From: Acanthochromis polyacanthus | Taxonomy: Eukaryota; Chordata; Actinopteri; Pomacentridae | Assembly: GCF_021347895.1 (NCBI RefSeq) | Contig: NC_067123.1 | Location: forward strand, 37,373,571-37,437,570 | Direction: 5' to 3' | DNA: 64,000 bases | In this document: positions 47,701 to 58,739 of the stretch, piece after piece | How the letters are laid out: every line of letters begins with the position of its first letter | Position numbering within the stretch: position 1 is the stretch's first letter | Program-made: the position numbers and the translations under genes | The notes under the pieces: model-generated | What the model saw: the letters and a program-made list of their open reading frames with translations, nothing else | Told to the model about the DNA's origin: nothing | The model's database searches: none

Positions 47701-50700
47701 TCCTTGTGTTTTTTTCTCTGTGTGATAGGAGGGAAAATGCAACCAGTCACACAGTCTACAGTGCGCTGCAAAAAGCATGAATTAGCCATTATATTAGTCA
47801 CACCTACAACACGCCCGTAGCTGCCAGTAGCTCCTCTAAATTCACTGATTTGTGTGTGGATTTGCCACAAGCTCATAGCTTAAAGTCTATCAAAGTGAAT
47901 TCTCGAGTGACCTCATGAGCTCACAAGAATCCAGCTGCCTCGCAAAGTTATCTAAAATAATGCAATGAGGAAAATATCAGTTACCGGAGTTCATCTCGAG
48001 TTGTGTAAGTATTTGAGAGGTGAGAGTGTGATTGCAGTTGCTTAGGTGATTATCACATACGAAGCATCTGTCTAGCACTGTGGCGGCCGTGAAATCTAAC
48101 ACCTGCTATGTCAGTGCTTTATTGAAAATTCACTGTCGATACCTGATGTGACAACTATACAGTAAACCTAGCTTTACAAGTCACTGGTGCTTTAAGAAGA
48201 ATGCCTCTAATGTAAGACTGTATTGTAGAAAACCAATGAAAGTGTAACTGTGTGACCTAAAGCAATGTGTCAGGACGTAGACTGTTTGCACATCCAGGCT
48301 TTCTCCCTCACTGCTTTCACTGCCATGTTTTTGTCCTCAGTTGAGGAGCAGATTAAATCCGTCCCCCACCCAGAGGTGTCCACTGCAGTCCCAGCAAAAA
48401 GCGAGCCATCGGTGGCAGCGGCGCAGGTCACGCCTCCCGTAGCCGCTCCCACAGCAGCCGTGGAAAATGTTGACATGAGTAAAATTGGCTCCATCCTCAA
48501 CAGTTTAGGCTCAGTGATGAAGAACACAGGTGAGTGCAGGAGGCCTCTCTGCATACTTAGCCCTCGTGTTTTCCTGTGGGCCAAATTTGGCCCGTTTTAA
48601 AGTTTGAAAATGTGGGGGGGGGAATATTTTCACAGTGAAACTTCTTTGGGAAGTCTTTGAACATTTTTTGGTGAAAAAAAGAAATGTTAAAAATGTTTAA
48701 GAACATTCACAAGAAAATCAACCAAAATCCAGCAAAATTAGCTGGTTTTACTGATGTATTTGTAATCACTTCAGATATTTTTAGGATTTTTTGGAAGATT
48801 TTTACTCCTTTTTAAAAAAATATTTACAAGATTTTCTTGCCAAATTTGGGGGATTTTTTTTAAACAAAAGCTTTAAGGGAAACTTTTAAGGAATTATTGG
48901 AATTTTCTTCCTGAAGGTTTTGCATTTGTGTCTCTTTGTTACTTCGGATTTCATAATATTGAACTCTTATTTAAATAAATAAATTGTTGTCGGTGTAGGA
49001 ATATAACGTAGAGACTTTATGTCACATGCCATGATTGAGTCTGTTGTGACACAGAACAGAGTTACCTTTGCCACATGTGATTGGAACCATAATTTCAGTG
49101 CGATATAGACGTGAATAAAGGTGGTTTTGAATTTGCCTTAAAAATATTTTTCTTTCATATAAATATAGCTTAAGTTCCTGCATCTTCATAAAGTCTAAAA
49201 GTTCCAATTGCATCTTATTGCATAACAGTATTTTATCTCAGTGATCAGTTACTATATAAGGATTTATAGTAGTAGTAAATGCCCCCGTTTGTCTTGCAGC
49301 GCCGTCAGTGGAGAGTCCTCCTGCAGCTGCTCCTGCCAGGTCCTCAGTGAAAACGACACCTGCTGCCCCTGTGGCCTCCCAGGATGCCGGCTCACTGGTA
49401 AACCTCCTGTCCAAGGTGGATGTGAGTCCTGCAGATCTCCTCAGTGCTCTGTCCAAAGTCCAGGGAACCAGCAGCCTTGAAGGTGAGAATTGTGACTCAT
49501 TTGCGTCACTGCAAAATAAAAACTTTGCTTCATACCGTACACTGAAAGCAGCACACTTGACCAACATACGTGTTTGTTTTCTTCCTTCCATCACTTAGGA
49601 ATCACTTCTCTTCTGGGCAGCTCGTCTGCAAATGTTGCCCCAGACCTCTCCTCCTCCAGTCCAGGCAAGATTACTCCCTCTCCATCATCCACATCTGCAC
49701 CAGCAGTACCCTCTCAGAGCCAGTCTCTCCCTTTTGTTGCACCGGTGCCTTCTTCATTCAGCTCCGCTACAAAGCAGAGCTCAAGCACCCAAGAACCCCC
49801 TCAGACCTCCAACCCAGCCTCTGCCCTGGTCCAGGCTCTTCACAGAGACATGGATTTGACGACCGAGACAGAGCCGTCTTCCTCCTCTACGAGTTTAGAG
49901 TCTAAGATCCATAACTTCCTGCAGGGAAACCCTGCTTTCAATGCATTTGACCTGAGTTTTTCTACAACCCCAGCTGTGGGAGGAGACAATCTGAGCCCAG
50001 CCACCGGCACTGACACCCAAGGTGGGACCCCAGTACGGGATGAGGGAGGAGGCACCCCAACTCAGGACGAGATCATGGACAAACCAGCAGTGTTCCCATT
50101 CGCTTCCAACACAAATGCGTCATCTGAAGATAAAACTGCTCCTAAAACAGCTCCTATTGCATACCAGAATAACGCCCAGCAGAACACCAACAATCCCCAG
50201 CAGCAAGTTCACTTACAGCCAGGCGTGGCTCAGAATGGGCAGATCTACCAGCCCCGTCCGTACAGCAAACAGGAGATGTCAGAGCACATGATCACTGCAC
50301 CAGTTGCCCATTACCAGCAGATATCTTCACAAACCGGAGGGCCGGTGCCTGGAGAAAGAGCCCCAGGCGGTGCCAGTAGCACACAGACAGTTGAGGGCTT
50401 TCAGGGGGCGAGTGAAAGGAGCTGGTACGGTGACACTTACCCAGAGGGGAGCTCTCAGCAGCCCAGCGGCTACAACATGACAGTGCCTGGAGGGGCTGTA
50501 GAAAACCAGACATCAGGACTTTATCCATACCAAACCGAGCAGACTCAGGAGCCTCAGGAGTTTGTGTCCGAGCACGGTTCCTCCACGTCCCCTGCCTTCT
50601 TTAGAAACAACCTTCCTCCTGTCCCAAGGTTGCCTCCCCCTCCTCTTCTTTTTGACGGCCCTCCTTCCTCCATCAACAGTCTGATGGTTCCTCCTGAGCG

Positions 50701-51364
50701 TCAGCAGCCGGGTCCGGGTGCTGAAGCAGGACCGGTGTTTGGTGGCAGAGCTGACAGCATCATCAGCGGGATGGTCGTCCACGACCACCAACACAAGTCG
50801 TCATTTCATCCTGCTGATCGGCCGTACGACATCGACCAGCATCGGCCGCGGCACCCCAACGATTTACACGCTCACCCAGTTGACCTGCGTTACCAGGACG
50901 ACCACGATGAGCTCCGCCCACGTGACGCCCCTTTCCGCCAAGGCAATCCCTACCACCACCAAGAGGATTCATACTACAGACCAGGCAGTCCTCCTCACCA
51001 CTACCCCATGGTCCGAGGGCGCCTCACTCCTCCGTGCTCACCCTCTGAGGACCCTTACTTTGCCCAGAGACACAGCCCCCCTCCTCCACACTACACTCCA
51101 AGGAGACCCCCGCCACCCCGTCATGAAATCCATCATCCCGGTATGAGGCCTCCACATCGGCCTCCCCACCCTGCGCACCCCCCACACCCCAGAGGGCCGC
51201 CACGACCGCCGTTTCCTCGTTTCCGCGGCCCCAGCCCGATGTTAAGAGGCAAGCGTCCAGGTCTTGGTCCTGGTCCAGGTCCTGGTCCAGGTCCTGGTCC
51301 TGGTCCAAGAGGAGGGGGTCCAATGTTCCCCCCGAAAAGACCCTTTCTGCCCCCACGGTACTGA
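37917..51364 (+). CDS. rprd2: Regulation of nuclear pre-mRNA domain-containing protein 2, RPRD2 (complete, 10 exons)
   Basis: Nuclear protein that binds the phosphorylated C-terminal domain of RNA polymerase II. Exons: 37917-38091, 41827-41956, 42212-42363, 42546-42598, 42740-42866, 43011-43186, 45638-45980, 48341-48529, 49300-49482, 49599-51364. They total 3294 nt, 1097 residues, shorter than human (about 1460); all phases close. Residues ~19-150 are a CID domain ([56 protein letters not shown]). Residues ~170-305 are the helical, coiled-coil region of the RPRD family ([40 protein letters not shown]). Exon 7 then becomes acidic and Ser/Pro-rich. Exon 10 (587 residues) is low-complexity: Ser/Gln/Pro-rich, then His/Pro-rich, ending in PG dipeptides and RPFLPPRY. 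Introns 1, 6, 7 and 8 carry repeats. Confidence 0.97.
38092..41826 (+). other. rprd2: rprd2 intron 1
   Basis: 3.7-kb intron. No exon or named repeat found. A stretch at about 41250-41285 (GGTATCATTTGGGTACCGGTATC) looks like a transposon end but has no partner. Confidence 0.5.
43546..44057. repeat. Dispersed fish repeat in rprd2 intron 6
   Basis: Begins CATAGACTGTATGTAAAGAT and ends near GGGTGACGTCATGG. It contains CpG-rich blocks (GGCGGAGCCAGGGGGCGTGG, TTTTTACGTCACTGGCTCC). From memory this is a very common teleost repeat; I cannot name its class. The 124-codon minus-strand ORF (43757-43383) over its left part is incidental. Confidence 0.6.
44074..44155 (+). mobile_element. 82-bp hairpin MITE, copy 1
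   Basis: TA-bounded palindrome: TACACCCCCTGTCAAAAGTT at the left, AACTTTTGACAGGGGGTGTA at the right. The arms pair almost to the centre. TA ends suggest Tc1/mariner-type mobilisation. Confidence 0.8.
44543..44624 (-). mobile_element. 82-bp hairpin MITE, copy 2 (inverted)
   Basis: Same length and TA limits as copy 1. It aligns to it when reverse-complemented (TAGGACACTGTCTCATTCAA against TAGGACACTTTCTCATTCAA). More arm mismatches than copy 1. Confidence 0.8.
44745..44857. repeat. (TA)n and (ATTCT)n microsatellites
   Basis: A TA run at about 44749-44810 is followed by five ATTCT units at about 44832-44857 in rprd2 intron 6. Confidence 0.9.
46032..46582 (+). mobile_element. TTAA MITE, copy E (full length)
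   Basis: 551 bp from TTAACCCTCGTGTCGTCCTG to ACAACAGGAGGGTTAA, with TTAA at both ends. Palindrome core around 46205-46250 (CAACCAAAATCCAGTGAA ... CGCTGGATTTTGGTTG). Inserted in rprd2 intron 7, 52 bp past the exon 7 donor. Confidence 0.88.
46583..48340 (+). other. rprd2: Remainder of rprd2 intron 7
   Basis: No exon or repeat recognised. A short CpG-bearing block lies at about 47440-47600. Confidence 0.5.
48557..48923 (+). mobile_element. TTAA MITE, copy F (3' truncated)
   Basis: Starts TTAGCCCTCGTGTTTTCCTG (TTAA changed to TTAG), with a shortened palindrome (CAACCAAAATCCAGCAAAAT). Stops after CTTCCTGAAGGTTTTGCA, so the 3' end is missing. Lies in rprd2 intron 8, 27 bp past the exon 8 donor. 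Confidence 0.82.
51258..51308 (+). repeat. rprd2: GGTCCT-type hexamer repeat coding (PG)n in rprd2
   Basis: About eight tandem hexamers alternating GGTCCT and GGTCCA encode a Pro-Gly run near the rprd2 C-terminus ([13 protein letters not shown]). Because the unit is six bases, length changes keep the frame. Likely length-polymorphic. Confidence 0.8.
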
Positions 51365-52359
51365 CCGACTGACTGGACATGTAGCTTTGACCTCTTTAAT
51401 GTCAGGAGGCAGATTGTTGTTGAGGTCCGCATGCTGCTGTGAGAGATTTCTGAAAAGCTGAAGAGAACGTGGGTGGATAAAAGTTCAAATAACGAGGTGG
51501 GCATCAGAAGACAAAATTATACGGAAGAGGACTTAATTAACCAGCTACCAGAAGAGCACTGTAAATGCCGAAGAATAGAGGATGTGCAGAGGGTTGAGGA
51601 GAGACAACAGCAAGAGACATAAAGCAGGCGGAGGCTCTGAGAGGGCTGCTGGACTGAAGAGTGAAGAAAGAAGATTAAAGAAACTAAGAGGTGGATATAT
51701 ATAATTCACTTTTTGTGTTATGTGCTTCCAGTATGAAGCATTCATTAAATATGTAATTGAGCGTCCGTTTGATATAGGTCAGAGTGTGTGCATGGTGTGC
51801 GTGTGTGCATGCAGTCAAGTGTAAGCCGACTAGTCGCAAAACGTTCAGCATTTTTTTTTCCAACCCGAGGACAGTTATTTTTGCTAAGAAAGAAACAGAA
51901 GGATGTCGTCGGTGTAATGTTCCTGCTGTCGTTTAGTTTTTGGGTGAGCGGTTTTAACTGCTCCTCTTCCCATATCAGCAGCTCCCAGTAGCTTTTGGTG
52001 AGACATCTATTTAAATCTCACTTTGGGAGTGGCAAACTGAGTGTAAAGTTAAGAGAATTTCTGTTTCTTCCACAAACACACGCAGGCAGGCACATTTAGG
52101 GAATTATTTTTCAGTGTTCCGGATGTTCTGTCTGTGAAGGGACGCTTCCTCCACTAGTGCGCAAGATCCCTTCGGCGGTAGTTCCACGTCTCGTTTAGTT
52201 CCTGGAAGGAAAATGTCACCAGTTCAAACAAAGAGAGAGAGAGAAAGAAAGAAAGGTGTGAGTTATATTTTTTTCAGCCTCCGAGACCGACACAGAAGAA
52301 GTGCATTTCTTGGAGGGGATGAAGATGGTCATCATCAGTTTCGTTTATTTGTACTGACT

Positions 52360-52365
52360 AATAAA
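52360..52365 (+). terminator. rprd2: Poly(A) signal of rprd2
   Basis: AATAAA 996 bases after the rprd2 TGA, followed by T/G-rich sequence. It is the first clear canonical signal found downstream and would give a 3' UTR of about 1 kb. Confidence 0.6.
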
Positions 52366-52439
52366 GATCTGAGTTTGAAAAATGTCTTATTGTTTTCTTC
52401 ATACACTGTGACCACTGTCCTTAACAATTAGTGCTCAGC

Positions 52440-54180
52440 TCTTCATCACTTGTGAGTGGAAAAAGTAGGACTTGTGGTGATTAGCAGAGAAATTAGCAAA
52501 TCGGTGCCACTGAAAAGACAAAAGTACATCACAGAATTTAGGGCATTTCTATGAAAATATGTTTTGTAATCTGTTTTAATCTCAAAAATGATTTCTTGAT
52601 CAGTAATCCTTTAAAGTATTAGTTCCAATTAGGGAATAAAATAGTTTTCAACATCTTCCCACATTATTCCAGATAAATGAAAGTAATTTTATGCTCAACT
52701 AATAGAAAAATAGCAACTTGGACGCATTTATAGGATTTAAGTAGCTGAATAGAATGTGTTGTTTTTGTTAAAAAAATAAGGTATTTTGTCCATTTTTTAT
52801 TTCTCAAGTTGACTTAATATCCTTTGAAAATAGTTACAACCTTCTAAATACCGCCTGATCAAAGAAATCTGCATTTTAAATTTATGTATATGATGAAGAC
52901 TTCCATTTTAATGCAGTCATGTCCACACTATGGCTGCAAGCTTCAACCTGTGTGCACATTTCTCTTAACATCAGTGCTTTTGTGCAATTTGCTGTTTAAT
53001 CACAGGATTTTATTCATTCTCAGTCAGTTCAGCTGATCCTAATAGTCTGCACAGGTGTAGTTTTTATTTACTAGTACAATAATGTCAGGGTAAAGGCGTC
53101 AAACTGGGATGGAAATGAAACTAAATTAGTACAACTGATAGACGTGGAGCCCATTACTCTCAATTTTCTGCTGATTATATTTCGAACCGGTCGAGATGTT
53201 GAAAGTTTTAATCGCAGTTTACCTTCTTTAAAGTATAAATTGCTCCTTATAGCAGTTAAAAGTCTGTCAGATGTGTTTATTTGAGGCTTTCGTGGAAACT
53301 GCTGTCTGGAGTTCAGCTGCTGGTGTGATAAACACATTCAGAGTAAAAGATTCATTAGTCCTCTTTGTAAAAAATAGATGTTTGGCTCCCTTGTGGCAGG
53401 TGTAAGACATTCTGACTCTGCAGATTTAATGGAAAAAGGGCCAAATTGATTTGAGGCCAAACCAACCGCACAGAGGGAACCAGTTAGAGAGACAAATTAG
53501 TAATCAGTAGGATTGATAAGGCGGTTAGAAAACGCTCCTACTTCACTAATTCACTTGGAAAAAGAAAAAAAGTTTTAGTTACTGCAATAGTTAAACCATC
53601 ACATCAACCCAGTTGTGCCAAGTGAACATTAAACCCTATGTAGTCTCTTAAAAAGTTGAATTTATTCCTAATAGTGCAGAAACGGATAGTAAACATGAAC
53701 GTTTTTTATCCAAACTTTTCGATCCAAATGCGCTTCGATTAATGCCCCCTCACTCAGATCGGTTTTAATTAATGTGTTGGTGTTCTAGAGGAGGGGGGTT
53801 AGTATCGATTTTAACGGGAATTCAACGTTTTGATCGCGTTCCTTACGTATCTGCACAGAACAAAGCTGCGTTACACGAAACGATTCAAAGAAAGGGAGAA
53901 GTTAATTCGGCGTTTTCGTGCGTAAAAGACAAAAAGTCGAGGAGTCGCGACCGTCGCCAGATGTCAGCAGATCGTTCACTTTGTTATCCTGCTGCTTTTG
54001 TCAGAGGAGGAGCAGCCACACAAACATGACAAATTAAATAAATAACTAAATTATGTAACATTTGTCTTTCTTTATATTCTGGACGCTTTCACACGTGGCG
54101 TCGATGCGCGTTTTTACGCACAAACTTGACGTGCGCATTGTGCGTTAAATTTAAAAAAGAAGTGAGAAATCATACTTATT
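52440..54180. other. rprd2-celf3 intergenic DNA, left part
   Basis: AT-rich to 53690. From 53690 to 54150 there are many CpG dinucleotides (CGATTTTAACGG, ATCGCGTTCCTTACG, CGTCGATGCGCG) with no ORF of note; possibly a regulatory or recently unmethylated block. Confidence 0.4.
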
Positions 54181-54199
54181 GACATGTTTTTCCTCTCTC

Positions 54200-54480
54200 T
54201 CCTTTGAATTCTAACCCATTTCTCGTTTCATCCCCTCCCTCCTCTGCTCCTGTTTTTCATCCTCAGGGATCCACGGCTGCACTTTGATGTGATGGAAACC
54301 TTTCCCCTCCAACATGTTAACTGATGGAGGTGGGGGGGTTGATGCTGTGGTGGCTTCTCCTCTTTGAATCCCGCGCAGCTCCCACTGATGGCTCTTCATG
54401 GTCTGTTATGGATGCTGTGCGCCGCAGCAGCTGAGTAAGCCCACAGTTTAATACATCAGAAAACTAAGTGCCACCTGCAG
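54200..54480. other. Unexplained GC-rich block
   Basis: A minus-strand 62-codon ORF (54399-54211; starts MKSHQWELRGIQRGEATTAS) and a plus-strand acceptor-like TCATCCTCAG at about 54258-54267 coexist. I recognise no protein. It could be an upstream untranslated exon or a conserved non-coding element. Confidence 0.25.
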
Positions 54481-54952
54481 GAAATCAAAACAATCGATGC
54501 GGACTGGGACGGGAGGAAAAAATAAAAAAAAAATGCTGAGAATGTTTCTCTCTGTTCTCTATGTGTGTCTGCTTTTAGTTGTGGGTTTGAGAGGAGAACA
54601 CAGGAGAACTGGAAGGTTCCACAAAGAGGCCAGTGTGAGTAAGTACAGCCAGGATTAACATGCATTAAAACCTTAAAATGACTCGTATACACACCAAATT
54701 TTGATTTATAGTATTGTTTGTTTTTTGTTTTTTTTTGACCAGTAGGGTTTTTCTGGCTGGAAGTGACAGAAACAAGTGATTAAAGATGTATTTTGTATAC
54801 TTTTACTTATTCATAGCCCTCGAATTTGTTGCAATTTCCCAAATTCCAGAAGGTTCTGGTCTTTTCTAACATGCTCCGGTGCATTTAATACACTCTAAAC
54901 TGAGAGCAGCTTGTGCAGTGGTTATCTGCTCAGTTACTTGCCAGTTGCGAGT

Positions 54953-55690
54953 CATGGCTAAAACCGAAGAGCTTAGTGAAGATCTATTGTATAAATCTGA
55001 AGCTAAATCCAAGTGTTTCTAAGTGTCAGCGGCCACTGTGCAAATTAAAATCTAAAAGTAGAAGGAGTTCCATGGTGAAAGATCTCAGAGGGGGTGGTGT
55101 TAAGCCAAAGGGAGCCATGTGCTGGCACAACTGATCAAGGAAAACCCCGAAGCATCACCACCGAGGCCGTCCTGATGAATCTGAGCTGTTCCGGTAGCAA
55201 CATGTCGTGACAAATATCATGGTCTCTGTGGATGTTCTCCAACTCACAAATGCCCACCTGGAGAAAGAAAAGCGTTGCTGTTAATCAATTCTGTGGTCAG
55301 ATGTGACGAAAATAGAGTTGGTTTTGTTTTATGAAAGAAAGGAGAAGAGTTCCAACCAAAGAGGAGCACAGTCAAGCATGGTGGTGGCATTATCATGTTT
55401 GGAGGTGGAAATTAATGAACTCCAACATGAAAAAAGAGGATGATTTTAAGATTCTGGACAATGACATCTGACATCTGCAGAGGGACTTGGCTGATAGACA
55501 GTGTTGGACCTTCAAACAGGACAATAATCTGAAACATGGAACCAAAACGAGTCAAGAAATGGTTTAACGAAATACGTTATCAAGATGTTGACTGACTGAG
55601 GACCAGAATGCATCTCTGACACATGCTTTCACCATCTTTTGTCACTTATTTGTGTCATTTCCAGCCTGTTAGTTAAATAAAAAGCACTAT
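54953..55690 (+). pseudogene. Degenerate Tc1-like transposase
   Basis: Begins near an ATG at 54955 with MAKTEELSEDLLYKSEAKSK, the start of a Tc1 transposase. Later pieces in other frames include WSDVTKIELV (about 55300), AAGCATGGTGGTGGCATTAT (the KHGGGS-type block, 55373) and GGACAATAATCTGAAACATG (DNDxKH-like, about 55520). Many stops and frameshifts; no terminal repeats identified. Confidence 0.7.
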
Positions 55691-55711
55691 AAATAGAAGG
55701 TTTTTGATTTA

Positions 55712-56548
55712 ACTGGCTCAGTATATAATTGTTGGACTTTTTGTATCATAGTTGACATTTTTGCTGTTTTCAGACCTAAAACCAACATGGCCGCCTATAA
55801 CCAAACATCACATGGTATTTTTACAGAAAGATTCTTCTAAATATTATATATACAATTGAGTAAAATTAAAAGTTATTTATAAAGATATTGTTGTACACCT
55901 GTTGACTACTTTATATTAAAAAGTCAGAAAGCCTTGGAGTCTTCCAGTCTTTTCTTCAGGAGGAAATGACATCATGTGGAGCAGGTCATGTGATCTGGAA
56001 TTAACACACTTCCTGGAGAGGTGTTTTTGTAATGGGAACTTAGTTGAAAGTGGTTTCTTAGACACACACATTCCATATAAAATTTGGGGCGGCTGTGGCT
56101 CAGGTGGTAGAGCGGGTCGTCCAAAGGGTCGGCGGTTCGATTCCCGCTCTCGCCTAGTCATGTGCTGTTGTGTCCTTGGGCAAGACACTTTACCCTCCTT
56201 GCCTCCAGTGCTGCTCTTACACTGGTGTATGAATGCGTGTGAATGTTGGTGGTGGTCGGAGGGGCCGTAGGCGTGGATTGGGAGCCACGCTTCCGTCAGT
56301 CTGTGGCTACAAATGTAGCTTACCATCACCAGAGTGAAAGAATAATGGATCCATTGTGAAGCGCTTTGAGTGCCTTGAAAAGCGCTATATAAATCTAATC
56401 CATTATTATTGTTATTGTAAAATTTGATATATCGCCACAAAATAAATATCTGTCATGATTATCTCAACTTTATAAAAATACACAATCAAAACTATTTCTG
56501 AATCAGCTCATTTTATGATTGTTTAGCTACTTAGAAGGTGGTTGTTAT
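55712..56548 (+). repeat. Dispersed repeat, copy 2 (interrupted by a SINE)
   Basis: Second copy of the 3047-3552 repeat in the same orientation, split by the SINE at 56087-56418. Outside the insertion the two copies align throughout with moderate divergence. Confidence 0.85.
56087..56418 (+). mobile_element. tRNA-derived SINE, 332 bp, with 8-bp target duplication
   Basis: tRNA-like head with A box TGGCTCAGGTGGTAGAGCGG and B box GGTTCGATTCCCG, body with CCTTGGGCAAGACACTTTACC, tail AAGCGCTATATAAATCTAAT and TTATTATTGTTATTGT. AAAATTTG is duplicated at 56079-56086 and 56419-56426. The uninterrupted sequence is seen in the copy at about 3420. Confidence 0.93.
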
Positions 56549-57479
56549 TAAATTGGGACATGATTTAGTTGACATTTTAGTGATATTCAGTCATTTTTAT
56601 TAATAACTGATTGTTTCCATAATAAATAATGATGGAATTTGTAAAGACATGAACATAAAAACTTGTTTTTATTTTTAATAAAAATATATGCAAGATACAT
56701 CCCATAGACTTCAAAAGTCCTTCAGTTATATATGGATTTATCTGTACTTTCTCTCCTCACTCTGCTTTCAACAAACCTGGGTGTTCACTTACCTCCATTA
56801 TGGAAAAATACCAATGCTCTTGTGAAATAAAGTTTTGCTGTTCATATGAAATTCAAACAGTTTTGTTGTGTGTTTATTTATTTGTGCACATATATCTCCA
56901 TGAGGTCAGTTTTCGTGCACCTTTGGACGCTTTTTCAGACCAGAAATTTCTCATCAAGCAACAACTGAGTTCTTCAGTTTGTATCAAAATGTCCAAATCA
57001 GCCAAATTGAGAAGACAAAAAGACAAAGCTCCTCACTTTGTTGAATTATTTGTGGAATATCTCCACATTCCAGGAAGCATTTCTGTAATTAGCTTCCAGT
57101 CAGGTTGATAATCTAAGTGCATTTTACTGCTCTGCTAAGTTCTGCTTTTAAGTTCACTGACATTTAATTTTTTAAGTATTTCTATTTATACTTCTGCTTC
57201 ACAACATTTCAGGATCAACTGCTTTTAAAGGCCATAATTACTAATTAAAGACCCATGAAGATCTAATTTTTGACCTTGTTAACATGTCCGTATTGTGGTT
57301 TATACATGCTGGAAGACACATTGTGATTGAAATACAGAATGTTGGCTAATTATTTCCAGCTTGAAACTGTAATGTGACAGCCTTGAAATTCAGACTTCGG
57401 GTGTTTTTATAAGGACAAAACCTATCACAACTTAATATCTGAAAGAGGCAAAGCTGAAGAGTCACATTGGAGCTATTTA

Positions 57480-58400
57480 AAGGCAGAAAATTCTCATTTT
57501 CATGGTAATAAATTAAGGAAAAAATAGATTTTAAAGCTTTAATCGTAAGAAAACGTGATCATCTTTAATTCTGATGCGAAAATTGTTTCTTACCAAGACA
57601 TTTTTAGTCAAATGATTTCAAAACAGGCGATAAAATACACAAATGTTGTAAAATATCTCAGCTTTTTTTTTTTTTAGATGAAAGTCACTGTGGCTACTTT
57701 TGACTTAAACCTTCTTGTTAGAGAGACAAGCTGAAATATTCCCAAGAAATTCAGAATTTGACCTCCCATATTAGCCAGAAATTTATATTTATATTTTAGT
57801 TAATAAGCCTGGAGCTTTGGCATTGTTTGAGACAGAAAATGATTCTTTTCATGGAAATATATCAAGGATAAAGTAGTTTTTAGTGGTTTAAATGTAAGAA
57901 AACATGATCTTCTAATTCTAACACATTTTTTCCAAAACATTCTTTCTAACCAAGATAATTCTAATGATATAAGTTCAAAACAGACGATAAAATACAAAAA
58001 ATTTGTAAAATATCCCAGCCTTTTTAGATGGAAATCACTGTAAATGGTTGTATTTATATAGCGCTTCTATCCACAGCGCTTTACATGATACATCACATTC
58101 ACTCATTCACACACTGATGGTGGAAGCTGCCATGCAAGGCGCTAACCACGACCCACCAGGAGCAATTAGGGGTTAGGTGTCTTGCTCAGGGACACCTTGA
58201 CATGAACACGGCGGACTGAGGATCAAACCGGCAACCTTCCAGTTACAAGACAGCCACTCTACCCACTGATCCATGCCCCCCAAAGAACATTTTAAAATGG
58301 CTGCTTTTGATGTAGAGGCAATCAAAACAGAAACATTCTATATTTATATTTTAATTTATAAAACTGGAGCTTTTGCATTGTTTGAGACAGAACTGCTGTC
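57480..58400 (+). repeat. Tandem duplication, units of about 356 bp, second with a SINE
   Basis: Shared landmarks: GTAAGAAAACGTGATC / GTAAGAAAACATGATC, ACAG(G/A)CGATAAAATACA at 57626 and 57982, TTTTTAGATG(A/G)AA(A/G)TCACTGT at about 57671 and 58022, and GAGCTTT(G/T)GCATTGTTTGAG at 57812 and 58368. The second unit is longer because a SINE sits after CACTGT. Confidence 0.8.
58042..58281 (-). mobile_element. tRNA-derived SINE, minus orientation
   Basis: Minus strand reads GGGGGGCATGGATCAGTGGG, AGAGTGGCTGTCTTGTAACT, GGTTTGATCCTCAG (B box), GAGCAAGACACCTAACCCC, then GTAAAGCGCTGTGGATAGAA and GCGCTATATAAATACAACC. Tail and body resemble the SINE at 56087, so the two are related families. Clean target duplication not found. 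Confidence 0.85.
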
Positions 58401-58739
58401 CAACTGTGTACAAGGTAGTAAAAATAAACTGCATTTCTGCCATTTGTTGCAGTAAAATGCTGCTTTTGCATTAATACATGACTAGTTTGAAACATTAATT
58501 GAATTGATATGGCCAACTATGAAATACGAGGTGATTTGGTTTGGTTGATACTTTGAGGTTTTTTTTTTTTGGTAAAAGTTTGACTGGAGGACCCTTATAT
58601 CTCCAGACCCAACATGTTTTCCTGCCTCCATGTGTGTTCAGTCACCAGATGTCGTTGTTGGTCATATTCTGTAATAGAAATAAATAAATTAAAAGTGCCA
58701 TCCATTGTGACAGTGACACAAATCACGTTTCCCCACGTC

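Noticed and set aside
50718..51380. Alternative ORFs (up to 142 codons) across rprd2 exon 10
   Set aside because: Other-frame readings of low-complexity Pro/His-rich coding sequence; the main frame is continuous with upstream exons.
56087..56170. tRNA gene
   Set aside because: The tRNA-like head with A and B boxes is followed by a SINE body and tail and flanked by a target duplication; it is a SINE, not a functional tRNA.
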